DNA of 64,000 nucleotides from Bradyrhizobium sp. CB1717 (GTDB lineage: Bacteria > Pseudomonadota > Alphaproteobacteria > Rhizobiales > Xanthobacteraceae), in assembly GCF_029714325.1 (NCBI RefSeq), contig NZ_CP121666.1:3720001-3784000 (forward strand), in the 5' to 3' direction. Below are positions 15,507 to 24,808 of this stretch, one piece after another. The notes under the pieces were generated by a model, which had not been told where the DNA came from, did no database searches, and worked only from the letters and a program-made list of their open reading frames with translations. Every line of letters starts with the position of its first letter. The stretch's first letter is position 1. A program made the position numbers and the translations under genes.

Positions 15507-16976
15507 ATGAGCGAGACTTTCACAAGCGTGTCCCAGGAAGAAGCCGGCCTTCGCGAGCGCACGCGGCTGTCGTTCGAGCTCGACGCCGATATCTGCGTGA
15601 TCGGAGCCGGGCTTGCGGGGCTCTCCATCGCACTGGAGGCAGCCCGGCTCGGGGCCAGCGTCGCAGTGCTCGAGGGCCGCCATGTCGGCTGGAATGCCTC
15701 CGGCAACCAGCTCGGCACCGTGATGCCGGGCTTTGCGCTGCCGCTCACTGAGCTGATCGAGCGCATCGGCTTCGAGGACGCCCGCGAATTGTGGGCGCTG
15801 TCGAAGGAGGGGGCCGAATTCGTCCGCGCCAACGCCACCGAGGAGAACATGCCGGGGATCGCTCCCAGCGACGGCGTGCTGGAGGTCTCCAACGTCGATG
15901 CCGGCGACCGCCTGATCAGCCGGCTGCAGATGCTGAACGAGGATTTCGACACCGAGGTCGAGGGTTGGCAGGTCGATCGCGTCCGCGAGGTGCTGAAGAC
16001 CGATCGTTACTTCCACGGCGTGTATTACCCGAGGGCGTTCCAGGTCGACGGCCGCAAATACGTGCACGGCCTTGCGGGGCTGGCGCGGCGGGCAGGCGCC
16101 CGCATCTTCGAGGACACGCCGGTCGTCAGCATCGATCATTCCGGCATCCGCAAGCGCATCGTCACGCCATCGGCGCGGCTACGCGCCACCCACATCGTGC
16201 TCGCCGGCAACATCCATCTCGGCGCGCCCTTGAGACGCCTGTCGGAGACGCTGCTGCCGGTCTGGCGCTACGCCGGCATCACCGCGCCGCTCGGCGAGCG
16301 CGTGCAGGAGATCATCGCCTTCAAGGGATCGGTGATGGATTCCGACGGCGTCGATCATTTCCGCATCGTCGATGGCGACCGCCTGATGTGGGAGAGCCCG
16401 GAGACCACCTGGGCCGCGCGACCGCAGCGTTTTGCAGGCAGCGTCAAGCGGCGCATCCGCACGATCTTCCCCCAGCTCGGCAACGTCGAGATCACCGAGA
16501 CGTTCGGCGGCGCCACCGGCCAGACCGTGCACGGCATGCCGCAGATCGGCCAGTTGCGCAAAGGCCTGTGGGTGGCGAGCGGATTCGGCCGCCAGGGCAT
16601 GAACACTTCGGCCATGGCCGGACAGTTGATCGCGCGCAGCATCCTGTGGGGCGATGAGCGCTGGAAGCTGTTCTCGCCGTTCGAGCTGGTCTGGGCCGGC
16701 GGGGCGACCGGCCGCGTTGCCGGCCAATTGGTCGGCATCTGGGGCAGGGCGAGCTCCGCCGCCGCGGGCTCGCTCGCCCGCTACCGCGAACGGGCCAGAG
16801 TCAAGGACAGGGAGCGCGAGGCCCGTCTCGCCGAAGCCAACCGCGCCGCCGGGACCGGGCCGCGCCGTCCGCCGCCCGGCGTGCGGCCGCGGCCGGCGCC
16901 TGCACCGGAACATGCGGCCCAAGACGTGAAGCAGGCTCCGGAACCGGCTGTCCAGGACCAGAGCGTCTCGCAATAA
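15507..16976 (+). CDS. FAD-dependent oxidoreductase, DAO/PuuB-like
   Basis: 489 residues. The dinucleotide-binding fold starts at residue ~28: DICVIGAGLAGLSIALEAARL ending in Glu (VAVLEG), which binds FAD. Later blocks SGNQLGTVMPG, FQVDGRKYVHGLA and FGGATGQTVHGMPQIG follow the D-amino-acid oxidase/gamma-glutamylputrescine oxidase pattern. It probably oxidises an amine or N-alkyl amino acid. The last ~70 residues are a proline/charged tail (ARVKDREREARLAE, then Pro-rich) absent from standard members. There is no glutamine-synthetase-like partner nearby, so a putrescine pathway is not supported. Confidence 0.8.
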   Translation: MSETFTSVSQEEAGLRERTRLSFELDADICVIGAGLAGLSIALEAARLGASVAVLEGRHVGWNASGNQLGTVMPGFALPLTELIERIGFEDARELWALSKEGAEFVRANATEENMPGIAPSDGVLEVSNVDAGDRLISRLQMLNEDFDTEVEGWQVDRVREVLKTDRYFHGVYYPRAFQVDGRKYVHGLAGLARRAGARIFEDTPVVSIDHSGIRKRIVTPSARLRATHIVLAGNIHLGAPLRRLSETLLPVWRYAGITAPLGERVQEIIAFKGSVMDSDGVDHFRIVDGDRLMWESPETTWAARPQRFAGSVKRRIRTIFPQLGNVEITETFGGATGQTVHGMPQIGQLRKGLWVASGFGRQGMNTSAMAGQLIARSILWGDERWKLFSPFELVWAGGATGRVAGQLVGIWGRASSAAAGSLARYRERARVKDREREARLAEANRAAGTGPRRPPPGVRPRPAPAPEHAAQDVKQAPEPAVQDQSVSQ

Positions 16977-17062
16977 GTTGAGAAATCCTCCGCCCGGAAG
17001 TGTAACGTCGGCCGTTAGAGCCCGTATCTCAGGGCGTGGACTTCCCGCGCACGGAGAATGAG

Positions 17063-17575
17063 ATGTTTGACCGCCGCATCCTGCTGACGACTGTCGCCGG
17101 CCTGTTCGGCCTTTCGGCCTTCCGCTGGCTGAGAGGATCACCTGCCGAGGCTGGCGAGAAGGCCGCGGAAACGTTCGAGATCACCAAGACGGAGGCCGAA
17201 TGGCGTGCCCAGCTCACGCCGCAGCAATATGAGATCCTGCGCAATCACGGCACCGAGCGGCCGGGCTCCAGCCCGCTCTTGAAGGAGCATCGCAAGGGCA
17301 TTTTCGCCTGCGCCGGCTGCGACCTGCCGCTGTTTGCATCGGATACCAAATTCGAGAGCGGCACGGGCTGGCCGAGCTTCTACCAGCCGATCGAGGGCAA
17401 TGTCGGCAAGACCGAGGACCGCACCTACGGCATGGTGCGCACCGAGGTGCATTGCCGGCGTTGCGGCGGCCATCTCGGTCACGTCTTCGACGACGGTCCG
17501 AAGCCGACCGGATTGCGCTACTGCATCGACGGTTTCGGGCTGGTTTTCCACCCGGCTGCGGCCTCGGCGACGTAG
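17063..17575 (+). CDS. msrB: Peptide methionine (R)-S-oxide reductase, exported
   Basis: 170 residues from ATG 17063 (an in-frame start 9 codons earlier is possible). The N-terminus [20 protein letters not shown] has a twin arginine followed by a hydrophobic stretch, which suggests Tat export to the periplasm. The SelR domain is complete: zinc-binding CAGC (~82) and CRRC (~131), [10 protein letters not shown] in the substrate site and the catalytic Cys in [13 protein letters not shown] near residue 154. It reduces methionine-R-sulfoxide in oxidised proteins. Confidence 0.92.
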   Translation: MFDRRILLTTVAGLFGLSAFRWLRGSPAEAGEKAAETFEITKTEAEWRAQLTPQQYEILRNHGTERPGSSPLLKEHRKGIFACAGCDLPLFASDTKFESGTGWPSFYQPIEGNVGKTEDRTYGMVRTEVHCRRCGGHLGHVFDDGPKPTGLRYCIDGFGLVFHPAAASAT

Positions 17576-17585
17576 TGAGTTGAGG

Positions 17586-17667
17586 TGTCATTCCGGGGCG
17601 GTCCGCAGGACCGAACCCGGAATCTCGAGGTTCCGGATTCGATGCTGCGCATCGCTCCGGAACGACA
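17586..17667. repeat. Palindromic repeat, TGTCATTCCGGGG type
   Basis: TGTCATTCCGGGGCGGTCC on the left and ATCGCTCCGGAACGACA on the right form imperfect inverted arms, with AACCCGGAATC / GGTTCCGGATTC inside. REP-like, between msrB and flgE. Confidence 0.6.
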
Positions 17668-17765
17668 GGATGTCCCGGCAATTGTTGCCGGTCCCGGCAA
17701 TTGTGCCCCGGTCATCAGACCGAGGCTTTTTCATTAAGTCATTGATTTCATGAAGATACCCGCAT

Positions 17766-17781
17766 TGGCATAGCCCTTGCG
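17766..17781 (+). promoter_or_regulatory. Sigma-54 promoter of flgE
   Basis: TGGCATAGCCCTTGCG: GG at 17767-17768 and GC at 17779-17780 with exactly ten bases between, matching the sigma-54 -24/-12 pattern TGGCAY-R-N4-TTGC. It is 64 bases before the flgE ATG. Sigma-54 with FlbD controls late hook and rod genes in Caulobacter-like hierarchies, consistent with this position. Confidence 0.8.
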
Positions 17782-17844
17782 ACTGTCTCCTCCGACTGCG
17801 GCCATGGTCGACCGGCCGCCGAGATCGGATTTGGAGACAAAGTT

Positions 17845-20118
17845 ATGGGTATCTTCGATGCAATGAACACCTCGGTGGGTGGTCTGCAGGCGCAGTCCTA
17901 CGCGCTGCAGAACATTTCCGGCAACATCGCGAACTCATCCACCACCGGTTACAAGGGCATCGGCACCAGCTTCGTCGATCTCATTCCCGACTCCTCGGTT
18001 CCGAGCAAGCAGGTCGCGGGCGGCGTGACGGCCAACGCCAAGGCCACCATCACCACGCAGGGCACCATCTCGGGCTCCACCGTCGCCACCAACATGGCGA
18101 TCACCGGCGACGGCTTCTTCTCCATCCAGAAGGCGACCGGCGTCGTCGACAACGTGCCGGTGTTCAGCGGCGTCACCTACTATACCCGTCGCGGCGACTT
18201 CCAGCTCAATGCCAACGGCAACCTGGTCAACGGCGCCGGCTACTATCTGATGGGCACCACGGTCGACCCCAAGACCGGCAACCCGACCGGCAACGTGGCG
18301 ACGGTCCTGAAATTCCAGAACAACTTCATCCCGGCGCAGGCGACCACCTCGATCCAGTACGCTGCGAACCTGCCGTCCAAGCCGAACACGGCGGCGAGCT
18401 CGACCGCGGCGAGCGGCACGCTGCTGGCTGCCGGCGGCCTGAACCCGTCCGACTTCGCCGCCAACCCGCTGATCGTCGGCACGCCGCCGCCGCCTTACAC
18501 GAACGCGACGGTCTCCGGCGCAGCCGCTACCGGCAATCTGCGCTCGGCCTATACGGCGACGACCGCGACCGGCACGGTGACGCTGCAGGACAGCGCTTCG
18601 GCGGCAGCAACTGGCGCCACGTCTCTCGATTCCGCCGTGACCCCGCATCTCAACACAAGCCTTCTCACCAGCCTGGCCGGCAAGACGCTGAAGGTCAACG
18701 GCCAGACCATCAACTTTGACGCCACCGTTTCCGGCGCCTCGACGGTCGGCGCCACGACCACGATTGGTCTGCTTTCGCCCACCGGCGCACTGATGTCGGA
18801 TGTCCTGAATGCGATCACCCTGGGTGCCGGTGGCGCTCCCGCCACCGCGACAATGACCGCGGGCGGTAACATCCAGATCACGACCAGCACCACGGCCGAC
18901 GTGACGATCAGCGGCACTGCGGCAGGCCTGTTCGGCCTCAGCAGCATAACGCGCGGCGGTAACGTGCTGTCCACTCCCGCGATCACGGGTGCTACGGTGC
19001 TCGGCGGCAGCGCGACGCCCGGCGGTGCGGAAGTCCTCTCAACGCCGTTCGTGGCCGGCAATACCATCCAGGTCAATGGCACGGGAGCCGGCAATACGAT
19101 CACCTTCGTGAATTCCGGTGCCAGCGCTGCGACCCCAAACCTGATCAATGTCACCGACGATATCGCGACCCTGCTCCAGAAGATCGACAACCTCAGCGGT
19201 GCGAGCGGTTCGTCGATCACCAACGGCGTGATCACTCTGAATACCGGTATCGCCAATCCGACCCTGACGGTGACGAGCAACAACTCCAGCGCCTTCGCCG
19301 CGCTCGGCTTCACGTCATCCATTTCCAAGAACCGCGGCGGCGGCGGCACGGCCGGCACCGGCGGCGTGATCGGCAACGACATCGCCACCTTCACCAAGGA
19401 ATCGATCAGCGGCGGTGCGGTGACCGCCTACAACGCCGCGGGCACGCCGGTGAACCTGCAGCTGCGTTGGGCCAAGACCGACAGCGCCTCGCTGGGCACC
19501 GGCCATTCCGACACCTGGAACCTGTTCTACCAGACCGATCCGAACGCGACCGGCACGACGGTCGGCTGGGTCAATACCGGGCAGGCCTTCACCTTTGCTG
19601 CCGACGGCTCACTGACCTCGCCGAGCACCTCGGGCGTCACCATCAACAATGTCAGCGTCAGCGGCCAGCAGCTCGGCTCGCTCGCTTTCAACATCTCTCA
19701 GGGCGGCCTGACGCAATATGCCAGCACCAGCGGCGCGGTGACCATCAACACCATCACCCAGAACGGCTATGCCGCCGGTCAGCTCCGCTCCGTCGCCGTC
19801 AACAACAACGGCCTCGTGGTCGGCACCTTCTCCAACGGCCAGAACCTCGACCTCGCACAGGTCTCGCTGTCGCACTTCAACGGCACGAATTACCTGAAGG
19901 CGCTCGACGGCGGCGCCTACGCCGCGACCGAGCAGTCGGGCCCCGCGATCGACGGCGCTTCGGGCACCATCAGCGGCTCGTCGCTGGAAGGCTCCAACAC
20001 CGACATCGCCGACGAGTTCACCAAGCTGATCGTGACCCAGCAGGCCTATTCGGCCAACACCAAGGTGATCACGACCGCGAATTCGATGGTGCAGGACCTC
20101 CTGAACGTGTTGCGCTGA
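17845..20118 (+). CDS. flgE: Flagellar hook protein FlgE (enlarged)
   Basis: 757 residues; ATG 17845 has GGAG ten bases ahead. N-terminal rod/hook signature: GIFDAMNTSVGGLQAQSYAL followed by GNIANSSTTGYKG. The C-terminal D0 helix ends TKLIVTQQAYSANTKVITTANSM. Subunits polymerise into the hook between rod and filament. It is almost twice the length of enterobacterial FlgE; the extra middle contains two copies (residues ~277-365 and ~402-490) of a module beginning K-x-x-x-V-N-G and ending in L-F-G-L or A-L-G-F, also seen in FlgL and the flagellins here. It starts the flgE-flgK-flgL group, with a sigma-54-type promoter upstream. Confidence 0.95.
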   Translation: MGIFDAMNTSVGGLQAQSYALQNISGNIANSSTTGYKGIGTSFVDLIPDSSVPSKQVAGGVTANAKATITTQGTISGSTVATNMAITGDGFFSIQKATGVVDNVPVFSGVTYYTRRGDFQLNANGNLVNGAGYYLMGTTVDPKTGNPTGNVATVLKFQNNFIPAQATTSIQYAANLPSKPNTAASSTAASGTLLAAGGLNPSDFAANPLIVGTPPPPYTNATVSGAAATGNLRSAYTATTATGTVTLQDSASAAATGATSLDSAVTPHLNTSLLTSLAGKTLKVNGQTINFDATVSGASTVGATTTIGLLSPTGALMSDVLNAITLGAGGAPATATMTAGGNIQITTSTTADVTISGTAAGLFGLSSITRGGNVLSTPAITGATVLGGSATPGGAEVLSTPFVAGNTIQVNGTGAGNTITFVNSGASAATPNLINVTDDIATLLQKIDNLSGASGSSITNGVITLNTGIANPTLTVTSNNSSAFAALGFTSSISKNRGGGGTAGTGGVIGNDIATFTKESISGGAVTAYNAAGTPVNLQLRWAKTDSASLGTGHSDTWNLFYQTDPNATGTTVGWVNTGQAFTFAADGSLTSPSTSGVTINNVSVSGQQLGSLAFNISQGGLTQYASTSGAVTINTITQNGYAAGQLRSVAVNNNGLVVGTFSNGQNLDLAQVSLSHFNGTNYLKALDGGAYAATEQSGPAIDGASGTISGSSLEGSNTDIADEFTKLIVTQQAYSANTKVITTANSMVQDLLNVLR

Positions 20119-20154
20119 TCGGCGCGTGACGTAACCAAAGGCGGGTAAGTACAC

Positions 20155-22038
20155 ATGGGTTTGAGTTCAGCCCTCGCCAGTGCGATGAGCGGCCTGCGTG
20201 CCAACCAGGCCGCGCTCTCGATCGTCTCCTCGAACGTCGCCAACTCGCAGACGCCGGGTTACGTCGTCCAGAGGGCGAACCAGATCGAGGTCACCACCGG
20301 CGATTTCGGATCGACGGCGATGACGACCGGCGTCAGCCGGGAGCTCGACACTTTTGTGCTGAACCAGCTGCGCACCGAGACCGGTGGCAGCGGTTACGCC
20401 GACCAGATGGCCAACATCCTGAAGCAGCTTCAGAGTGTCTATGGCACGCCCGGCAATAGCGGCACGCTCGAAAGCGCGCTGAACAAATTCACCACGGCGC
20501 TCCAGGCGCTGTCGACGAGCTCGGGCGCCTCGTCGGCGCAGACCGTTGCGCTTGGCGCGGCGCAGGCGCTGGCGCAGCAGCTCAACGTCACCACCAAGGG
20601 CATCCAGTCGCTGCGCTCCAACGTCGAGCAGGATCTCGGCACCTCGGCGCAAGCCGCCAACGCGGCGATGCAGCAGATCGCCGACATCAACACCAAGCTT
20701 CAGGGCCTGTCAGCCAACGATCCCTCGGCTGCGACGCTGATGGACCAGCGCGACCAGGCCATCAACACGCTGTCGAAATACGTCGACGTCCGCGTCACCA
20801 CCGACGGTTCGAACCAGGCCAACATCTACACCACGACCGGCGTCCAGCTCGTCGGCGCCGGGCTCGCCTCGCAATTCTCCTTTGCCTCGGCAGGCGCGCT
20901 GTCGGCGACCTCGCTCTACAACACCGACCCGGCCAAGTCCGGCGTCGGCGCGCTCAACATCAAACTGCCGAACGGCTCGCAGGTCGACGTCGTCGCCAAC
21001 AATGTGGTTTCCTCAGGTCAGATCGCGGCCGACCTGAAGCTGCGTGACCAGACGCTGGTGCAGGCGCAGACCCAGATCGACCAGCTCGCCGCCGCGATGT
21101 CGAGCGCGCTGTCGGACAAGACCACGGCCGGCAGCAAGGTCGCTGGCCCGCCGGCCGGCTTCGACCTGGACCTTGCCGGTGCGCTGCCGGGCAATACGGT
21201 CAACATCACCTATACCGACACCGCGACCAACACCCAGCGCCAGATCACGCTCGTCAACGTGACCGATCCGGCGGCGCTGCCGCTCCAGAACGCCACCAAC
21301 GCCAACCCGATGCAGGTTGGCGTCAATTTTTCGGGCGGCATGAGCGCGATCGCCTCCGCGCTCAATACCGCGCTGGCGGGCTCGCACCTGACGTTCTCCG
21401 CCGCGCCGTCGCCGGCCACCGCCACGACGCTGCGGGTCACCGACGACAACAGCGGCCTTGCCAAGGTCAATTCGGCCTCGACCACCAAGACGATCTCGTC
21501 GCTGACTTCGGGCAGTCCGCAGCTGGCGGTGTTCACCGATGGCGGCCAGGCGCTCTACACCGGTGCAATCACGGCATCGGGTTCGCAGATGACCGGGCTT
21601 GCCGGGCGCATCGCCGTGAACACGCAGCTGGTCAGCGATCCCACGCGGCTGTCGGTCTACAATACCTCGCCGGTGACGCCCGCCGGCGACACCACGCGCT
21701 CGGACTATCTCTATTCGCAGCTCACCAGTGCGGTGTTCTCCTATTCGCCGACGACCGGCCTCGGCTCGGCGAACCAGCCCTTCACCGGCAGCGTCTCGAA
21801 CTACCTCCAGCAGTTCCTGAGCATCCAGGCCAACGCCTCGACCCAGGCCACCCAGCTGCAGCAGGGCCAGAGCGTCGTGGTCTCGACGCTCCAGGCCAAG
21901 TTCAACTCGACCTCCAGCGTCAATCTGGACTCGGAGATGTCGAACCTGATCCAGCTCCAGAATGCCTATGCCGCCAACGCCCACGTGATGTCGGTGGTGC
22001 AGAGCATGATGAACACGTTGATCCAGGCTCAAAGGTAA
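20155..22038 (+). CDS. flgK: Flagellar hook-associated protein 1 (FlgK)
   Basis: 627 residues, 36 bases after flgE. N-terminus MGLSSALASAMSGLRANQAA then VSSNVANSQTPGYV is the conserved hook/HAP D0 region. C-terminus ends SNLIQLQNAYAANAHVMSVV. FlgK is the first of the two junction proteins joining hook to filament. The length is somewhat above the ~550 of enteric homologues. Order flgE-flgK-flgL with short gaps indicates one transcription unit. Confidence 0.95.
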   Translation: MGLSSALASAMSGLRANQAALSIVSSNVANSQTPGYVVQRANQIEVTTGDFGSTAMTTGVSRELDTFVLNQLRTETGGSGYADQMANILKQLQSVYGTPGNSGTLESALNKFTTALQALSTSSGASSAQTVALGAAQALAQQLNVTTKGIQSLRSNVEQDLGTSAQAANAAMQQIADINTKLQGLSANDPSAATLMDQRDQAINTLSKYVDVRVTTDGSNQANIYTTTGVQLVGAGLASQFSFASAGALSATSLYNTDPAKSGVGALNIKLPNGSQVDVVANNVVSSGQIAADLKLRDQTLVQAQTQIDQLAAAMSSALSDKTTAGSKVAGPPAGFDLDLAGALPGNTVNITYTDTATNTQRQITLVNVTDPAALPLQNATNANPMQVGVNFSGGMSAIASALNTALAGSHLTFSAAPSPATATTLRVTDDNSGLAKVNSASTTKTISSLTSGSPQLAVFTDGGQALYTGAITASGSQMTGLAGRIAVNTQLVSDPTRLSVYNTSPVTPAGDTTRSDYLYSQLTSAVFSYSPTTGLGSANQPFTGSVSNYLQQFLSIQANASTQATQLQQGQSVVVSTLQAKFNSTSSVNLDSEMSNLIQLQNAYAANAHVMSVVQSMMNTLIQAQR

Positions 22039-22058
22039 CCAGTACAGGGCTCTGAAAG

Positions 22059-23942
22059 ATGTCGATCAGCAGCATCAACTACTCCTCGTCGGTTCTGGGC
22101 TCGCAGATCCGCAACATCAATCAGCAGCTCACCGACCTGTCGACGCAGCTCTCGACCGGCAAGCTGTCGCAGAACTATTCCGGCATGGGCACCAACGAGG
22201 GCTTTGCGATCGCCTCGCGCGCGCAGCTCTCCAACATCGCGGCCTATACCGACACGATCACGAACGTCAACGTCAGCATCAACCTCGCCAATACCGCGCT
22301 GCAGTCGCTGACGAAGATCCGCAGCACGGTGCAGACGGGCTCGGCCAACACCGCGCAGGATCTCAACGTCAACGGACAGACGATCGCGCAGAACACCGCC
22401 GCCGCCCAGTTCGGCTCCATGGTCGGCGTTTTCAACACGCAGACCGGCAACCGCTATCTGTTCTCGGGAACGGCGGTCAACACGCAGTCGGTTGCGGACG
22501 CCGGCGACATCATCAACGGCACCACGACGCAGGCGGGCTTCAAGACCGTGATGGCGGAGCGCCAGGCCGCCGACTTAGGGGCTAACGGCATGGGGCGGCT
22601 GGTGCAGACGCAGCCGACGCCGAGCTCGGTCCAGGTATCGGAAGACGTCGCGGGATCTCCGTTCGGGCTCAAGATCAAGTCGGTGTCCTCGACGCTGACG
22701 GGTGCGACCGTCACCGGCCCGAGCGGCTCGCCGGTGTCGTTCTCGGTCGATCTCAACGGCAACAATCCCAGCAACGGCGACAAGCTGAGCATTCAGTTCA
22801 CGCTGCCGGACGGCACCACCGAGCAGATCGACCTGACAGCGTCCTCGGCGACGCCGACGCCGCTCGGCAGCTTTGCGATCGACGCGAGCGTCCCGGTCAA
22901 CCCGAACAATACCGCGGCGAACCTCAACACGGCGCTGAACACGGCGATCAAGAAGCTCGCCAACACCTCGCTGGTTGCGGCGTCGGCCGTGACGGCCGGC
23001 GACAATTTCTTCAACACGGCGAGCTCCGCGATCGGCAGTGCCAAGACCAACCAGGCGGCTCCGCCCGCACCGATCAGCGGTGCGACCGCGCTGTCCGGCA
23101 CCAGCCCCTCGGATTCGATCTCGCCGGGCTTCGTCGCCGGCGACACCATCACCGTCAACGGCACCACGCTCACCTTCGTCAGCTCGGGCGCGACCGGCAA
23201 CCAGCTCAACGTCACCGACAGCATCCAGACCCTGCTGAGCAAGATCGACGGGATCACGGGAACGTCGAAGCCGTCGACGGTTCATGGCGGCGCGATCACG
23301 ATCAACACCGACGATGCGGCGAGCCTGAACATCACGAGCTCGAACACGAGTGCGCTGGGCTCGCTCGGCTTCAGCGCGACGCCGGTGACCGCCACGCAGC
23401 CGCCGCTGCGCGTCGGCTCCTCGCCGGCGAGCTCGGCGACGACGCTGGTGAACGGCTCGGCCAACACCGTGAAATGGTACCTCGGCAATGACGGGCCCGG
23501 CTCGCCGCGCTCCACCGCGATGGCGCGGGTCGACGATTCCGTCACGGTGCAGTATGGCGCCCAGGCGAACGAGGACGCGATCCGTCGCCAGTTGCAGGCG
23601 ATCGCCGTGTTCGGGACGTTCTCGACCTCGCCGACCGGGCAGTATTCCGGCGGGCAGGTCTCGGCGCTGAGCCTGCGGGTGACCCAGGCGCTGACCCAGC
23701 AGCCCGGCCAGCAGCGCATCGAGGACATCCAGACCGACATCGCGATGGCCCAGAACACGATGAAGGACGCGACCACGCGCCAGACCCAGGCCAAGGCGCA
23801 GCTCCAGACCATCGTCGACCAGGCGGAATCGGCCTCGCCCGATCAGGTCGCGAGCGAGATCCTGGCACTGCAGAATGCGCTCCAGGCGTCCTACCAGACC
23901 ACCTCAAAACTCGCCCAGCTCTCGCTCGTCAAGTTCCTGTAA
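22059..23942 (+). CDS. flgL: Flagellar hook-associated protein 3 (FlgL), enlarged
   Basis: 627 residues, 20 bases after flgK. Flagellin-like N-terminus (NQQLTDLSTQLSTGKLSQNY) and C-terminus (ALQASYQTTSKLAQLSLVKFL) identify FlgL, the junction protein contacting the first flagellins. It is about twice the length of enteric FlgL. The insert includes one VNG module at ~358-440 (FVAGDTITVNGTTLTF to SALGSLGFSA) closely similar to the second FlgE module, so hook and junction may share surface domains. Confidence 0.92.
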   Translation: MSISSINYSSSVLGSQIRNINQQLTDLSTQLSTGKLSQNYSGMGTNEGFAIASRAQLSNIAAYTDTITNVNVSINLANTALQSLTKIRSTVQTGSANTAQDLNVNGQTIAQNTAAAQFGSMVGVFNTQTGNRYLFSGTAVNTQSVADAGDIINGTTTQAGFKTVMAERQAADLGANGMGRLVQTQPTPSSVQVSEDVAGSPFGLKIKSVSSTLTGATVTGPSGSPVSFSVDLNGNNPSNGDKLSIQFTLPDGTTEQIDLTASSATPTPLGSFAIDASVPVNPNNTAANLNTALNTAIKKLANTSLVAASAVTAGDNFFNTASSAIGSAKTNQAAPPAPISGATALSGTSPSDSISPGFVAGDTITVNGTTLTFVSSGATGNQLNVTDSIQTLLSKIDGITGTSKPSTVHGGAITINTDDAASLNITSSNTSALGSLGFSATPVTATQPPLRVGSSPASSATTLVNGSANTVKWYLGNDGPGSPRSTAMARVDDSVTVQYGAQANEDAIRRQLQAIAVFGTFSTSPTGQYSGGQVSALSLRVTQALTQQPGQQRIEDIQTDIAMAQNTMKDATTRQTQAKAQLQTIVDQAESASPDQVASEILALQNALQASYQTTSKLAQLSLVKFL

Positions 23943-23949
23943 GGTTGCG

Positions 23950-23965
23950 TTAAGACGTCGTTAAC
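23950..23965 (+). promoter_or_regulatory. Perfect CtrA-type box upstream of four-gene cassette
   Basis: TTAA at 23950-23953, seven bases, then TTAAC at 23961-23965, continuing CCAT. This is an exact match to the CtrA consensus TTAA-N7-TTAAC. It sits between the flgL stop and the glycosyltransferase-like ATG, 50 bases before the latter. The 10-mer CGTTAACCAT it contains also precedes the fourth flagellin, fliX and fliL. Confidence 0.72.
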
Positions 23966-24015
23966 CATGCCTGTTTACCTCTTGGTGAGGATTGCAAGCG
24001 GGGGCGGAGCGGTCG

Positions 24016-24798
24016 ATGTCTGACAGGATGCAGCTGGTGGTGGCAACGCCTTGCTTCGGCGGGCAGGTGTCGAGCATCTATGCGAGCTCGATCTTCGCGC
24101 TCCAGCGCGCCGTGCACGGCATGTCCAATCTCGAGCTCAAGGTGCACTTGCGCGACGGCGACGCGCTGATCACGCGGGCGCGGGCCAATCTGGTCGCGAT
24201 GTTCCTGGACGATCCCAAGGCGACGCATTTCCTGTTCATCGACGCCGATATCGGCTTCAAGCCGGAGCAGGTGTTCCGGCTGATCGAATGCGGCGCCGAC
24301 GTCGTTGCGGGCTGCTATCCGATCAAGCGGGTCAACTGGGACAAGGCCGCGCGTGCGATCCAGTCAGGTCGGGCGGATGTGCCGGCTGCCTCGCTCGACT
24401 ACGTGCTCGAGATCGAGGATCCCGACCGCATCGTGGTGGTCAACGGCTTTACCCGCGTGCGTTATGCGGGCACGGGCTTCCTCATGATCCGGCGTCACGT
24501 GCTGGAAGCGATGTGCCGCCATCCGGACTATGCGAACCTGCAGTTCTTCCGCGAGCATTCGCACGACACGCTGGCGGCCAGCCAGAACCGGTTTGCGCTG
24601 TTCGAATGCATGATTGATCCGGCGACCGGCACCTATCTCTCCGAGGACTTCGCCTTCTGCAAGCGCTGGACCGATATCGGCGGCGAGATCTGGGCCGACA
24701 TCCAGAGCTCGCTCGACCATGTCGGGCCGTCGGTATTCCACGGCGATATCGCCTCTCAGTTCGCGCCGGCGCCTGCGGCGGCGGCCGACGCGGCCTGA
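24016..24798 (+). CDS. GT-A-like glycosyltransferase, cassette gene 1
   Basis: 260 residues from ATG 24016 with GGAG six bases ahead; an upstream TTG would add eight residues. The opening strand MQLVVATPCFGGQV, then DALITRARANLVAMFL, then the metal/nucleotide-sugar motif THFLFIDADIGF (D-A-D) and VVAGCYPIKRVNW, follow a GT-A-type family found in bacteria and phages. A later EDFAFCKRW resembles the ED motif of family 2 enzymes. It probably transfers a sugar or related group; the acceptor is unknown. It is first of four tightly packed genes between flgL and flbT, which makes flagellin or hook glycosylation one hypothesis. Confidence 0.7.
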   Translation: MSDRMQLVVATPCFGGQVSSIYASSIFALQRAVHGMSNLELKVHLRDGDALITRARANLVAMFLDDPKATHFLFIDADIGFKPEQVFRLIECGADVVAGCYPIKRVNWDKAARAIQSGRADVPAASLDYVLEIEDPDRIVVVNGFTRVRYAGTGFLMIRRHVLEAMCRHPDYANLQFFREHSHDTLAASQNRFALFECMIDPATGTYLSEDFAFCKRWTDIGGEIWADIQSSLDHVGPSVFHGDIASQFAPAPAAAADAA

Positions 24799-24808
24799 GC
24801 GCTTCGGG

